Assembly (NCBI GenBank): GCA_003427395.1
Contig: BFEA01000226.1
Span: forward strand, 1,480,422 to 1,518,368
Length of the DNA: 37,947 bases
Reading direction: 5' to 3'
Origin: Chara braunii
Taxonomy: Eukaryota > Streptophyta > Charophyceae > Charales > Characeae
The notes below the pieces were generated by a model, which ran no database searches, was not told where the DNA came from, and saw only the letters and a program-made list of their open reading frames with translations. Below, piece after piece: positions 7,656-20,268 of this stretch. Positions within the stretch are counted from its first letter, which is position 1, and every line of letters begins with the position of its first letter. Position numbers and translations under genes: made by a program.

Positions 7656-7822
7656 ACATACAACTCTTCCATCGCGGCTCGGCTCGTCCGTCGCTCACCT
7701 CCACAGCTATGGATGCATAAAACTCTTCCATTGCGGCTCGTCCGTTGCTCACCTCCACAGCTATGGATGCATACAACTCTTCCATAGCGGCTCTCCGTTG
7801 CTCACCTCCACAGCTATGGAAG
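7656..7822. repeat. ~56-bp minisatellite, three units
   Basis: Unit: ACAACTCTTCCATAGCGGCT, then (CG)TCCGTTGCTCACC, then TCCACAGCTATGGATGCAT, three times with small length changes. TCCA...TGGA within each unit is self-complementary. Frames across it are repetitive. Confidence 0.9.
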
Positions 7823-8080
7823 CTCCCATCATGCCCGTAAACTCCGAACCGCTTTCCGAACCGTTTTCCGAGGCAGGAGTGATGGCCTGGGCTCCCTGCC
7901 ATCCGGGGCGAGGTCCCACTAGCGAAGGGGTTTAGGGTGGGCTCCGCGCCACCCCGGTTGAGGAATTCCCGGCCTCATTGCATACTTATTATAATAAATT
8001 TCCTTTGTGTAAGGGGGGGGGAAAGCATCTAACCCCTGAATATGGACGCGTTTGGGGAAACACAGAAAATGATGACTGTG
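7823..8080. other. Intergenic DNA before the LINE
   Basis: Contains GAGGTCCCACTAGCGAAG (7910-7927), also present in part at 1290 and inverted at 16976-16993; a G-run (8012-8020); and a solo arm of the 7327-7524 MITE family at 8034-8056. No gene. Confidence 0.4.
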
Positions 8081-8695
8081 GGGGACTAGGCGCGACCACG
8101 GTTCTCTAGGCGCCGCTTTCTGCTCCGCTATTAGGTACCACTGGGTAGCCTACCCAGTAACGAGTCCCCGTCGTGAGGATGACCATTACTTGCCTTCACC
8201 TTCACTGCAGTAACGGGAAAATTTCACGGAACATGGCGGCGAGGTAGCCATAGCCTAGCTTGTAACAGAGTAAGTAACGGAAAAAAAGGTTAACGATGAG
8301 CACAAAGGACAACGTTACGTGCATCGACAACGAGGTGTAAGCTACAGCAGCGAAGTAATTTACTAAGCTAGGAATTTTGCGTGCAAATGAGGAAAGGTGA
8401 TACGAGATGAATATTATCATAGAGGATAGTCGAGCTCGACACAACTGGACGAACGCCGATCCACCTAACAAGGCTAAGTTCCTTTCACTCAATTGGGTTG
8501 AGCTAGGTACCTTTGCATCAATCTCACTGGGTGAGGAGCTTTTCTCAAAAATAGTACGATAGTCAAAGTAAATAAGGTAAAATATGTGAATTAGGGAGAT
8601 ACTGCAATAGGTGAAAAAAAAGGAAATGGAGGAAGGAGTTCACTGAAAAGTACATATCGAAGACAATGTTCTCTTAGGAGCAAGATCATCGTCCA

Positions 8696-10793
8696 ATGCT
8701 AGAAGCGAAAAACATGAGGGAAGGAAGGATCAAGAAATTTATCGCACACTGCTATGAAAAGGGAAATATCCCTGATAACATACTATGTGGCCATGTTGAA
8801 ATCGAGGGGAGAGAGGCAGTTGAAATGGTAAACTCTCAGTTCGACCAGATTAAGGTGAAATGGCTAAAAGAACGTATGGTGGTAGTTGTATTCGGAGATG
8901 CAGTGAAAGACCTCCCCAAAAAGGTGACAGCATACCTAAATCATACACGTGCTTATGAAAACGGATGGGTGAAAGACAATGTCTTTGAGCCACAAGCACC
9001 CAAAGGTACTATTAGATTTTAAGGTCCTAACGAAGTTGAATATGTAGCCAAAACCATAGTTGTTGCTTCATGGATGATCATTCAACAAGATAATAATGTG
9101 ATGTTGTTTGGTAACACATATGCAATGAGCTTTAAAAGGTGGCTGACTCGACTGTAGTAGCGATGGTCCTGAAGGATAAAAATTGAAAACACCTTTGGGT
9201 CATGGCCTTGCACATGCCTCTACATGTAGTAGTCTACACTAAAGCATCATAAGCACGATAGTGAAGGACCACCCACCGATCACGGAAAGATCGAAACCAT
9301 TACTCGTTAACCAAAAATTATAATATAATATTCATCCACAATTTAATGAGCGGATGGTAAGTCGAATGTGGGTGAGGACCGACAATGGAGGTATGTGAGG
9401 GTTGAAGACGACGTGCCCGTTCACACCATAGTGTCGTCGATGCAAGTGATACTTTGATGAAGAGGAGCGTACAAAATTTCAACCTGCAAACTTCGATAAT
9501 TAAAAACCAGGATTTGGAAATCAACCAAGGTATATGAACTTGCGATTAATGAATCAGAATGTTGGAGGACAACTTCAATAACTAAGTGCTAAAAACTTCC
9601 AATATAAAAAATCGGCCAACAGAGAGGTCGAGAGAAAAGGATCATATCAAGGAAACTTGGGACCAAGATCGGTCTTTCGCCAGCTGCAATAAAACAAAGC
9701 AGAAGAATCAGTGATATAGAAGATAAAGGTTTCCGACTAATTGGTAAGGCCTAAATATCCTTATGGCGTTCGCACGAATCGTATTTCTGATGGTCGTTCA
9801 TACGTTAATCCCTGGAGTGGCCAACTAATAAATGAAGGCAGACAAGTTTTTAACTCCAGAGACCTTATGGTGTACAATGGTTAAAAAAAAGAACGATAAA
9901 TCAACATCAACAGACTTCACCACATGGCGCCTCGATACTGTTGTTTTTTTTAGCTTTAAACCATCAGTATCTCTGAGCCTGTTTTTGCCGACCCTGAATT
10001 TCACTGCGCTCCGAGTTTTGCCAAGCGTGGGTACCACTTCGTTTTCTTTCTGGTACTCTCACACGGAAAGAGTAAAAAAAAACAAAAAAAAAGAAGAAAA
10101 GTCACGGTCGTGAACCTCATAAAAAAAAAAAAAAAAAAAAAAAGGAATTTTTTTTTTGGCCGTGATTGCAGTTGTATGCATTTTTGGAAGTGGTAGTGTG
10201 AGTGTGCCCTCAATGAGGGTATCTCTGCCTCGTGGTCATGTTGTCAGATTCCAAAAAGAGAATAAAAAGGGAAAAAAACGGGCACATGGATCCGACCGTG
10301 AAAATGATTGAGTACATTTCCCTAAGTGTCAGTGTGATGAGCCTTACAATCCTCCGACAAAACACAACTTGAGCAGATCACGGACAACTTGAGTAATTCA
10401 CGGACAGGGGACTCATAAGAAACACACGACCAACAAAAAAAAGAAAATTGTAACATTCAGAATGTGACCGCCTTACCTGTGAGGTGCATTATGTGGAGGA
10501 GGATAGCGAGCACGGCCTCCTGGACTACCCAGCCCGACATCATTGCAGTAGAGAAACCTTTTTTTTTTCCCCTTTTTCCTTGACTATAAAATTCATATTT
10601 ATGGGACATTGCCGACCCTGTGTCCCACCCCGAAAAGTTCGGGTACTAGCCAAGACATCGTTATTTCTTAACACTTGCGGAGGTACTGGTGGTTTAACTA
10701 AAACGGAAGTAAGGGGAGACGAATTGACTCTCATCGACAAAGATTCGATATCAAATAGTAATTTACCTATGGCAACTTTGGTGGGAGGATAAA
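8696..10793 (+). pseudogene. LINE ORF1 remnant (nucleic-acid-binding protein)
   Basis: An intact stretch of 108 codons (8696-9019, stop 9020-9022) reads MLEAKNMREGRIKKF...MVVVVFGDAVKDLPKKVTA. The same frame continues after one stop with GPNEVEYVAKTIVVASWMII and NVMLFGNTYAMSF. Frames around 9200-9520 give WVMALHMPL, VHTIVVDASDTLMK-like pieces and NLQTSIIKNQDLEINQG. This resembles the ORF1 (DUF4283-type) proteins of plant LINEs, followed by a zinc-knuckle remnant (Cys...His...LLDYPARHHC) at 10484-10560. Its role in a live element is to bind element RNA for retrotransposition. The order of motifs is right but residue conservation is weak, so family assignment is inference. A foreign insert splits it at about 9885-10465. 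Confidence 0.6.
9885..10465. mobile_element. Insert within LINE ORF1
   Basis: ORF1-like sequence breaks off at about 9880 and the zinc-knuckle-like segment resumes near 10470. Between lie A and T homopolymers and a unit TTTTGGCCGTGATTGC...TAGTGTGAGTGTGCCCTCA (10150-10213) that matches the units of the array at 18.1-18.7 kb. A weaker second unit is at about 10275-10345. Ends and target duplication are not resolved. Confidence 0.5.
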
Positions 10794-11654
10794 GGGATTA
10801 AAAGAGGACATTGTCTTTTAAGGTATCAAGAATCAAGGGTGGCACATACCACGGGGAATGACTAAGTAAATATTTGGGCGATTAATCGTGCCTTGGTATC
10901 AAAAACTTGTAAGGGTTGGTAGAAAGTTCAAAAAGGTCACATGGCAATATGAGACTAGCAGTGAGATCGTTTAAACCAATATTTATGATAATGAGAGACT
11001 GTCTGACAATCACAATCGATTGATTGTTATCGCAGACAGTGAAAAAAATGTCATTTCGTTTGTATGCTTGCTTATTAACGATATTATCCAAATATTTGTC
11101 CGACTCTCGTTACATTATGTGATGTCCTTTCATTCATCAATGGTATTAGAGTCAATCATGTTGAATGTCATACTTATCTTATCAGAACTTATTTCTGGAG
11201 ACTCACTCACCATGAGACTAAGTTTCAGAGGTGGTTGAACAAAAGTTTTATCTTAATTTTTATGAAAAAAAAAATCAAATATTGAGTTTCGTTATTTGAC
11301 GTCTTAATGTGAGCAGATAACATTGAACCTCTTTCGACTAGTGGTACTATGAGGTTTTCACCTCTATCGATTTTTATCAAAGCACATGCACAAAAACTGC
11401 AATAGGTGAAGATAGATCAGGAAGTACTCGCCTGATAAATATCTCTCGACAAAAAGATGTCGTTAAAGAATACACTTAATTATATCTTTGTCAAAAACAC
11501 GCTCACTAAAAAATGGTTGCAACAAACAGGATCTGCCAGTACAGTTGTCTTCAGGGACCCGAGTAGGAACAATCAAGGTGAACAAGGGCGTGAAACAACG
11601 GTGGAGACGAAAAGGATCCAAATGATACCGGAAGCGAGAAACGCCAACACACAA

Positions 11655-14600
11655 ACTTAGGATTGCTTCTTAGAACATATGTGGATTGGATAATACAACA
11701 AGGAGTTTCAAAATAACTTAGCTGAAGTCTTAGTTATACAAATAGAAAGTTAAAGTTGCACTACTATGAGAGACTAAACAGAAAGTGGGGTGAATCGCAC
11801 CACTTGGCTCCAACGAACAGGATAAGAGGTTGGGTTTGTATCTTAATTCACAAATAAAATGAATGTACCCATAGAGGATTATGAGGTAGATTTGTGGGAT
11901 AGATGAATCTCGGTAAGACTAGGAAGTTAAGGAGTATCATAAACAATTATGACCGTATAAATTCCAACAAACATGACATAAAAAATTATTGATTGTCTGA
12001 GTTAATGGGATACATCCTAAATATTGATAATCAATTAATAATAGTAGAGGATAAAAACTGAAGTCTTTACTAGTTAAGTTCTACAGTCCCCGACGCTGTA
12101 GATATTTTGCTCATCATTGAGTACATGGCCGAATTAGAGCTTAGTGATTTATATAAACTAATGTACATACTGGAACAAGAAAATACATAGTATTCAACAA
12201 CAACAACATCATACAATACTGCAAGATTAAAACGTAGACTATATTTATTTTGCGCTTAGTCCAAAGTAAACAGAATATGTTACCGACGTTAAGATAATCA
12301 GAGACCCTTTATCATACAATAGCCCGATGCTTACCTTTTTTATAGGAGACCGTGAAAAAAAAAAAATTCACGTTAAATACTCAATAATTACATTAAACTG
12401 AAATATGTAAATGAGTTAATATTTTATGGGAGGAGATGAATAAAATCTAAGGATTAATGTCAGTCAATGGGGGAGTGGTGGGACACTGACATTGTGATAA
12501 CATTCAATATGCTCAGTTTCTTCGCAAGGATCGTAGTAGCAAAACATTATACAATAATCAAGGATTAAACCTCATAAGTAAAAAATAAAATCATATCTCA
12601 TTGCAAGTTTTTGTGAAGTAAAGTTGATTACAAACTATTTCAGGTTAAATACTCAGTTACTGGAGAAACCCAAAATATATAAATGAGTTAATGTTTTTTT
12701 CAGGGAAATAAATAAAATCAACTTGAAGAACCAATTTCAGTCAGCGGACTACAGTGAGTGGTGGGAGATTGACATCGTGATAACATTCAATATGTTCACT
12801 GTCTCAACAAGAATCGTGGCAACAAAACGTAATGCAGAGGAAACAATAGTCAATGTTGAAATCTTATAAATAAATTAAAAAAAAATGAACCTTCATCTTA
12901 TCTCACCGTAAATTTGGGTAGAAAACAAGACAAAGTAGTTAGAATGGTTTCTTACAAACAGTTTCAATGACCGCTTTATTAATATTTTTTATCCTTCAAG
13001 TCTTCATATTAGATCTGTCGACTATTTTGTCATAAAAAATTTGTTAAATAAATATAGTTAATTATATCATAATATAAATAAGTAAAACACACAAACATTA
13101 TAATCAAATGTCTGAAGGAGTTTAAAAAGTTGCTATTAAAATGACAAAGTTCATAACGAACTGGGATGATCTCCAATAAAGGAGATCAAAGGCATTAGCA
13201 TACAGACTAAGGGTTAAATAAATTATGGTATATGATCAAATGACTTTCAAAAGGATCTCTTAGGAGTCACGTATAAGGTATATTAGGTATGAAAGTCTTT
13301 CAACGTTTATTTTTTTATCAGCCAAAACCGTTGAATCGTCACACAAAATGTATCATTATGCAGTCACTTATTTCAATGACATATTGATTTCAAGACGACT
13401 GGCAGAAGTTCAGGACAAACCACTAGGTAAACACGTTAATAAGACCCGCTGATAATGACAGATTGATAGAGGCTCTAATTGCTATGAACGAGTTGAAGGT
13501 TATAACAAGTGCGATGGAAAGAGGGAAGGCGTATAATAGAGATAAACTCCCAATTGAATTTTATGTTAAACATTGAGATTCTTTTAAACTTCACATGTTA
13601 TAATTGCACAATTTAGGTTTGTTGGACGAGTAGATTAATTATCAGATGTTGTATGAAGTGATATAAATAATGTAAACGAAAGACAGTAAAGCAAATATTT
13701 GAAATTGAAAATCAATATAAAGCAAATATTCGAAATTGAAGATCAATCTCCTTCGTCGGTTTGTCGTACAAAATTTGAGCAAAACATTCTAACTAGAGGT
13801 TTACATAAATATATTTTTTTTTTTATGGAGAAGAATCGAACCATGTTTATAAAAGGTAGATTCATCTTATATAACATAATAACGTCGTTAGAATCTTTGA
13901 AAATCATCCAACGTAACAACTCGGAGTTTGTTGTGCTATAGCTTAACTTGAAGAAAACATATGACTGGGTTCATTGGGCATATAACTCACCACGCTGAAA
14001 CACATGGGGTTTGACCTAACTTTATCAAAGGTGTGATAGACCTCTATGGTAGGTCCAAATCATCAGTCATCATGAACAAAAAAACCTCCAAGTCATTTCT
14101 CTTACCCAATCTCTAAAATAAGGATGTCAATTTGCACCCCCAATTTTCGTACTGGAGCTAAAAGTATCGGTTAACAACATAAGAAGTCACCCTAACATTA
14201 AGGGAGTATAGGTGAAGCATCAATAAATAGGGTTAAAATGTTGCAGATATTACCCTGACCATAATAGAAAACACCCCATATTCGCTAGGAGCTCTCTAGT
14301 TGTGTCTAGAACAGTAGTTGGACTCGTTGGAAGCGATTATCAACTGGAACAAGTCGAATTATAATTTTTTTGTGCAATACACCATCACAGTAGATTTGGG
14401 ATGAAAAGACTCGGAGTGCCTAAAGGACGTTGAAGAGATACATGGGAGTTCAAATAGCTCATTGATATTGTGTTGAACTGCAAAGAGATTTCTTACAATA
14501 AAAGACAAATTAACTAGTATCCAGATCGGACCCTACCGCTCACCTCTCCCTCTTCGAGGGGTTCTTGATACTTAATATAACGTTATTTTATATTGTGTGG

Positions 14601-16493
14601 TTTGTTTAAAAAGTTAGACTTTTGAGTGGGCAGTCGACAATGGTTGTTAGAAAAATATCGACTAGATTCTTATGAAAGTCGTTTGGCAAGAAGGAACAGG
14701 GCTTCATATTGAAAGTGGTTTGGGACACTATATATCACTCAAGAGATGAGGGAGGACTCGACATGTTGGACCAAGCAAAATAAAACTTAGCTATGTTAAC
14801 CCAGTAGTTGGTAAAGGTCATCAACCCAAACAAGAGAGACTATGGGATAGTGATGGCGGGAGAAATTATTCCTTAAGGAATGAGTCATGCCCAAAGAAGG
14901 AGACGTATGAGTCTTTTTGATGCTTAACTCAGTCCTCATGAGATAAATCGAATCAATTTTTTTGTAGGGTGTTTCGTATGCTTGGAAGAAGTAAATCATG
15001 GGCTGTGGAATATGCTTGACTCATTCTCCAATAGATAAATCAAATCGTGGCAGGGTATTTTTGTTCACTTAGAAGAAGGTGGATCATAAGTTATGAGAGC
15101 AACTGATAACTAAGGAAGAGGTATTGAAACAACCCGTTTTTTATAATCCATTTATTAAAAAAAATGTTAATCTATCTTTTTTTTACGAACAAAAGTCCTA
15201 ACTCGTTTGGTAGACAGTGAATACAAAAAGGGATCCTTTAAATCATTGAGTTGTGGGACAATATTTGCGGACAACCTATATCATAGGAAACATAAATGAA
15301 GAAGGCAGAAAGACTGGATGGAGTGAAACACAAAAAACAGGAAATCGTAGTGGTCATACCGACAGAGTGGCAAGAACTACATAAATCTACGAAAATGAAC
15401 CCACAATGGCCACAACGAACATTGTAAAAAACACAAGTAAAAAAAAAAGACGATAATCTTTAAAAATCAGTGAGTTCCGAGCCGGATGAAAAACAAAAGT
15501 TAAAAAAATAAATTTTAACAAATCTAAAATAGTCTCCTATTGGGTTAATTGGAACAAAAAGATGTCAATCGCACCAGACCACTGGGTCGCCTGCTCCAAG
15601 TAAGGGTCTGAGAACTATACAAAGAGGAGAGAAATTGATAATGTATCATGTAGGTGAAAGAGTTGCAAAAATAAAAAGAAAGACGAATTTTTTAATGTGG
15701 TGGTGACAGGATCTACAACGCTATCTCTCATTTTACACAATAAGAACAGGGTATAAACATCCACAAATCAAGACCCCTCATTAGTAGTAGCTATGCAGAG
15801 ATGAACGCACGTAATAGACGAAGTCTCAACAGATGCGGCAAAGTTGTTGTTTAACTCATGGGAAAACATGTAACGCATCTCTTTAACGATAGGGCAGACC
15901 ACTATTGAACTTTTCTCTGTTGTCACACAATTTTCAATTTGGTTGAAAAGTAAAGATATGAAAATGATGTTGATCCGCAAGCGTTGCGAGTAGTATTTCA
16001 AATCTGCTATTCATTTGTGGATTTCTGGCCCCCTGTTAAAATGTATTCGGGAATGATGGAGGAGACACTTGACTAATATTTGAAGTAGCAACTTCGTATA
16101 TGACAATAATTGTTTTATATTTAGATTATGTTTAGAGCAACGATAATTGAATTGTAGTACTACATGAAGAGAGGGTATGTGGCACAGGTAGTGAGGTCGG
16201 TTATCTCCTGGGTGATATGGGAGGAAAAAAACACCTTGGTCTTCAAAGATAAATTTACTTCAGATATTGCTCTGAAGGTTAAGATTAAGCACAATATCAG
16301 CTTGGACATTAAAAGTGACTGGAGGTGCAATGTGGCTAAGGCAAAAAACAAGCTTAGGATTATTCAATAGTTTCATCAAATCCGGGCTTGGAACAGGCAA
16401 TTGGCGGAGATAAAGGAAGGGAAGTTGGTCTATCCAAGTGATTATATACCACTTCGTAAAGACCCAAATACTACGTTAGGCATTCCATAATAG
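11655..16493 (+). pseudogene. LINE ORF2 remnant: endonuclease, reverse transcriptase, C-terminal domain
   Basis: Endonuclease: LRIAS*NICGLDN at 11655, AELELSDLYKL near 12130, SYNTARL near 12210 and DPLSYNSPMLTFF at 12303-12341. The family's SDH catalytic motif has become SYN. Reverse transcriptase: LKKTYDWVHW (13951-13980, family EKAYDRVxW), then FIKGVIDLYGRSKSSVIMN near 14020-14075. NVADITLTIIENT lies at 14238-14276, where the family has FADDTALT, so one catalytic Asp is lost. C-terminus: VRSVISWVIWEEKNTLVFKD (16191-16250), like the W-x-IWxERNxRxF region of plant LINEs, ending before a stop near 16490. In a live element ORF2 nicks DNA and reverse-transcribes the element RNA. It cannot do so here: dozens of stops and frameshifts, and both active sites changed. 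Confidence 0.75.
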
Positions 16494-16914
16494 GAAGACG
16501 ATAGTTGGTGGGTATGTGCAGTGGGTAGTAGCGTTACCATATGCAAGAACCGAGTTTGGTTCCACGACCATCGACTAAGGGCTGTTATATTGGGTTTCAG
16601 TAGAATAGTGAGATGGTGGTCTTAGTCTCTTTGACTAGCTAACCATAAACCCGCATTAGGATCATGCATGCACAAGGGAGAAGTTGAAGTGTACGTTAGT
16701 AGTTAGGTTGAGGGGTAGAAAATAAAGTAAATAAGGTAGGTATCAATAACCTTTAAGTAGTATGGGGCTAAAGAAAGTCCCACAGACATAAAGCCTGTAA
16801 GCTAAACAAGATGATGTTTCTAACACTCCGGATCTAATATGGAGAACCAAGGCCTTCGATTTGAATGTGGAACGGAAAGTTGAATTTAGAGCAAAAACAA
16901 AAACACAAAAAATA

Positions 16915-17265
16915 ATGATTTACTTTTCAGCATTTCTGCATAAAACACATTCACATTTTGACACTTCATCCGACCCTCTTCGCTAGTGGGACCTTGTCCT
17001 CGAACTCCCGTTTCATAGTGATGGAACGTAAATTCCAATAGCAAAGGAGGACCTCCACAGACGAACAAAGAGGGTGAACATAATCAAAGAAAGAAAAATA
17101 GGAACGTAAACTGCAAACACCAATTTTAGTTGTGTTTTTGGAGCCATTTGATTTTAGCAAGGTACATCGATTTCGTGGTTGTAAAATTTCAATTCTACCC
17201 AGTTAGCGAAAGAGTCAAGCTCGTCGTATTTTAATTGAACTTAAGTACCTGCCTAAAATATATAA

Positions 17266-17270
<5 letters not shown>
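16915..17270. other. LINE downstream flank, no gene
   Basis: AT-rich DNA. The inverted motif CTTCGCTAGTGGGACCT (16979-16995) also occurs at 7910-7927 in the other orientation. The sub-100-codon minus-strand frames have no features. Confidence 0.4.
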
Positions 17271-17329
<59 letters not shown>

Positions 17330-17347
17330 NTCTCTCTATCTTTACCC

Positions 17348-17433
<86 letters not shown>
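17271..17433. repeat. (CT)n microsatellite with an unresolved base
   Basis: About 30 CT units, an N at 17330 with a short non-repeat spacer (17332-17350), then about 42 more CT units. The N marks an assembly join, so true length is unknown. Confidence 0.95.
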
Positions 17434-17437
<4 letters not shown>

Positions 17438-18079
17438 CCTCGTGTGGGCACGTGCACATTCTCTTACCCGACTTTTTGCTATAATCAATGTTTAGCTTTG
17501 ATCATCAACGTTGTGTTGACCTAACCATAGTTATGAGTGTTTCATGGGCTTAACTAGCGGTGCTTTTTAGCCTGCCTTTCTCAAGGCAGGAAACACGTTA
17601 AGCATCTCAAAAGAACAAAAAAAGGAACCGGCGCAGACCTTCTTTTGGTGCCACCAACCATTTTTCCCTGACAATGCAGATGCAACCTCGTCGAAGAAAA
17701 TTGATTGGGAAACATATTGATGTCATTAACTGTCATTCCCTATGACCGTTAGAAATCAACTTCTCAGTGAATTCACCGCGATCATAGGGTGGCTGGGAGC
17801 CAGTAAGCCCAAGAGTTACGGTCCTCGGTGACAATCAAATCACATGTACCTTACGAAGCACTCCCCTGAACCTTTTTTCTTCGAGTTGCCAAATATCTTT
17901 GTTTCGGGTAGAAAGCAACAAGAGAAAAACAATCATACACCGGGAAACCGGTCCTTCAATGTTGAGGGACCAGTACTTCTAAATAGTTTTTTTTTTCCCC
18001 CTCCCCTTTTTCTTTGCTTTTCTTTTTGTTCCTCTTTCCCCCACCCCCATTTTTGAATGCCATGAGTGAAGGGATTCAC
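17434..18079. other. Intergenic DNA, no gene
   Basis: A short hairpin CCTGCCTT...AAGGCAGG (17572-17589) is present, but nothing suggests it ends a transcript. T/C-rich stretch at 17989-18050. No coding frame with recognisable features. Confidence 0.4.
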
Positions 18080-18730
18080 GTGAACGTGTAAAAGGAGGAA
18101 GGAAACAAAAGGGAAAAAAAATTATGAACGTGTAAAAGGAGGAAGAAAAAAAAAAGAAGTAAAATTTTATCGTGATAGCGTCCATATGCATTCGGAAAAA
18201 TATTAATGTAAGTATGTCATCAGTGCGGGTCATCATTAAAAACGTGGATTATGCTTTATTTTGTTTCTCTTTCCACCTCTATCATGTCTTCCCCGACATT
18301 TGTACGAAAGTTGGAGGAAGGAAACAAACCATAAAAAAAAAGCAAAAATTTGGTCGCGTTATCAAATATATTCAGGAAACTACTAGTGTGACTATGCCTT
18401 TAGTGGGGGTCATCCTTGATAACTTGGATTACGCTTTTCATTGCTCGCAAAACCTTCCCCCTTTAAAAAAAAAAAAAAAAAAAAAAAACGATTTGGCTAT
18501 GATAGTGCTCATGTACATTTCGAATAGCAATAGTGTGCGCATGCCCTCAGTTAGACCTTCCTTTACACGTATTTGAAAATAGTTCGTTAAAGGAATAAAA
18601 TATATATATATATATATATATATTTGACCAAAATTTTGGTAAGATACATTTGAGAAAGTACTAGTGTGAGTATCCCGTCAGTAACGGTCTTCCATGAGAA
18701 TGTGGAAAATGCCCTGCCTTGCTGAAAGGA
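18080..18730. repeat. Degenerate tandem array of ~150-bp units
   Basis: Four diverged units each contain an A run, a TATxxTGATAGYGTxCAT-like block, GAAA or GAAT plus AGTACTAGTGTGAGTATG, a TCAGT..GGTC block and GATAACGTGGATTATGC. The TAGTGTGAGTATG-like motif sits near 18208, 18385, 18531 and 18664. A fifth unit is inside LINE ORF1 (10150-10213). A (TA)n run interrupts the array at 18600-18622. Confidence 0.7.
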
Positions 18731-20268
18731 AATTAAAAAAAAAAAAAACTGAATTTTATTTTTTATTATTATTTTTTTTTCAGTGACCGTTCGTTTTCGT
18801 TTCAGATAGACACTTGTGTAAAGGTTCCACGATCCCCTACCGAGCATGCCAAATTCTTCCATGAATTTAAGAAGACAACTTTTTTTTTCTTGTTAAGGTA
18901 TATGTGGTTCATAATTAAAAAAAAAAAAAACTTCACTGATTTTTCATGTTGAAAAAAATAGAAAAAAAAATAAAAAATTTATTGGTTCAAAAAAAATTAG
19001 AGCATGAGAAAATTATTTCGTTCACCAAATAAATTATTGTGGCTATTCAAGACATTTTTCATTTTTCTTTTGCCATATGAAAACCAAAATTACTCATGTA
19101 AAGAAAAAACTGGTCAAACTTCTGTGATTTTTCACAATGGGGCGAATGCTCTAAATGTTTTGAGTAAATCTATTAAATCTTGATATTTTTTAAAAATATA
19201 TTAAAAAATAAAATAAATGATGATAAAAATTTATAAAACTCAAAATAACAACGTAAATTAATAAATTTTATTTCTTGTTTATTTTTTTATAAGTAGTGTT
19301 ATTGTCTTACTAGTAGACCTGATAAACCAGTGTTACCAATCCCTAAATTTATAATCGCCGAGGGAGGGAGCGACTTAAAGTACTTTGCAGCTTCGCCCTC
19401 CCTCCTGTTCGAGGTGGTTGACCTTCTTCATAACTGTCTCTCTCATCATCTCATTCGATAGCGGAGGTAAGTTGCTGCATGTGTTTCCCCACAACGCTTT
19501 GTCCTACAGCATCCCCAAAGAGTTCAAAGATTGAGATGTCAGAATTGCGATGGAAGTTTATTTACTTTTATCTTTTGGTTCAATATTTAATCAATCCAGA
19601 GAGAAAAATAAGGGGTATGTTTGTTGATTGTTCAATTTCTCACTTTATGCGTCATCATTGCAGTGAAAGGTGGTCGTTCTTGATTTTTTGCTTTCCCTCT
19701 GTTATACATTATCTTTCTATAGACAACTGTGTGGGGTGAGTTCATTACGAGGTGAACCTTTGTCTCCTTTATTTAATACTCATTTACTACTTTATTTGAT
19801 TTACTTTGAGTTTATTTGATCCGACTAACTTTGATCCAATCTAATTGGCTTCAGTTTGATCCGACTTGCTTTTATATGATTTGAGGAGGCGATTTTTGTT
19901 GCACAGTAGTGACTGTTATTTCATTTTTTTTCCAATACGTGTTTTGTAAGAGGTTAAACCTTGATGTGTTTGGGGTTTCGTTATGTGACTAAAGCGAGAA
20001 AAAACTTTATGATTAGTGGTACAAAGGCTATAGATTGATGATGCATTCATGATTGGATATGGATAGACAGATAATTATTTCGCACGAGAATGCTAACTAT
20101 CTATAATTACTAATTCTTTACACATATTTTATATTAGGAATGTTATACTTGGTTTCCAACTACAACAACTTATCACCGATAGATTCAATTCATTGTCTGG
20201 TGGGTTACTCTTTGTGGAGTTTGTTTTATTTACCTCCACTAATATTCCTCTCAAAATGATTTTAAATA
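18731..20268. other. AT-rich intergenic DNA, no gene
   Basis: Long A and T runs at 18.7-19.3 kb. A less AT-rich patch at 19360-19480 has a GAG|GTAAGT-like donor at about 19465, but no convincing exon. TTTGATCCGACT-type short repeats lie at 19796-19876. The 86-codon frame at 19479 has no recognisable domain. Confidence 0.4.

Larger units (their letters stand above)
8081..16914 (+). mobile_element. Degenerate plant-type LINE (non-LTR retrotransposon), ~8.8 kb
   Basis: Plus-strand frames, joined only through many stops and frameshifts, give in order: an ORF1 protein with a basic region and CCHC-like remnant (8.7-10.8 kb), an endonuclease domain (11.65-12.35 kb), a reverse transcriptase (13.7-14.6 kb) and a C-terminal LINE domain (16.16-16.49 kb). 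A ~400-base 3' UTR ends in an A-rich tail (16892-16914). No LTRs are seen. Composition is AT-rich, and many changes look like C:G to T:A, as expected of a methylated, long-dead copy. The 5' boundary near 8081 is a guess from the change in sequence character. No clear target duplication was found. One dispersed element is inserted in ORF1 (about 9885-10465). Confidence 0.8.

Noticed and set aside
7438-7935. 165-codon plus-strand frame
   Set aside because: Begins in a foldback MITE arm and crosses a 56-bp minisatellite.
17572-17589. Short GC hairpin as a terminator
   Set aside because: No T-run follows and no gene lies upstream; intrinsic terminators are not expected for eukaryotic genes of this kind.
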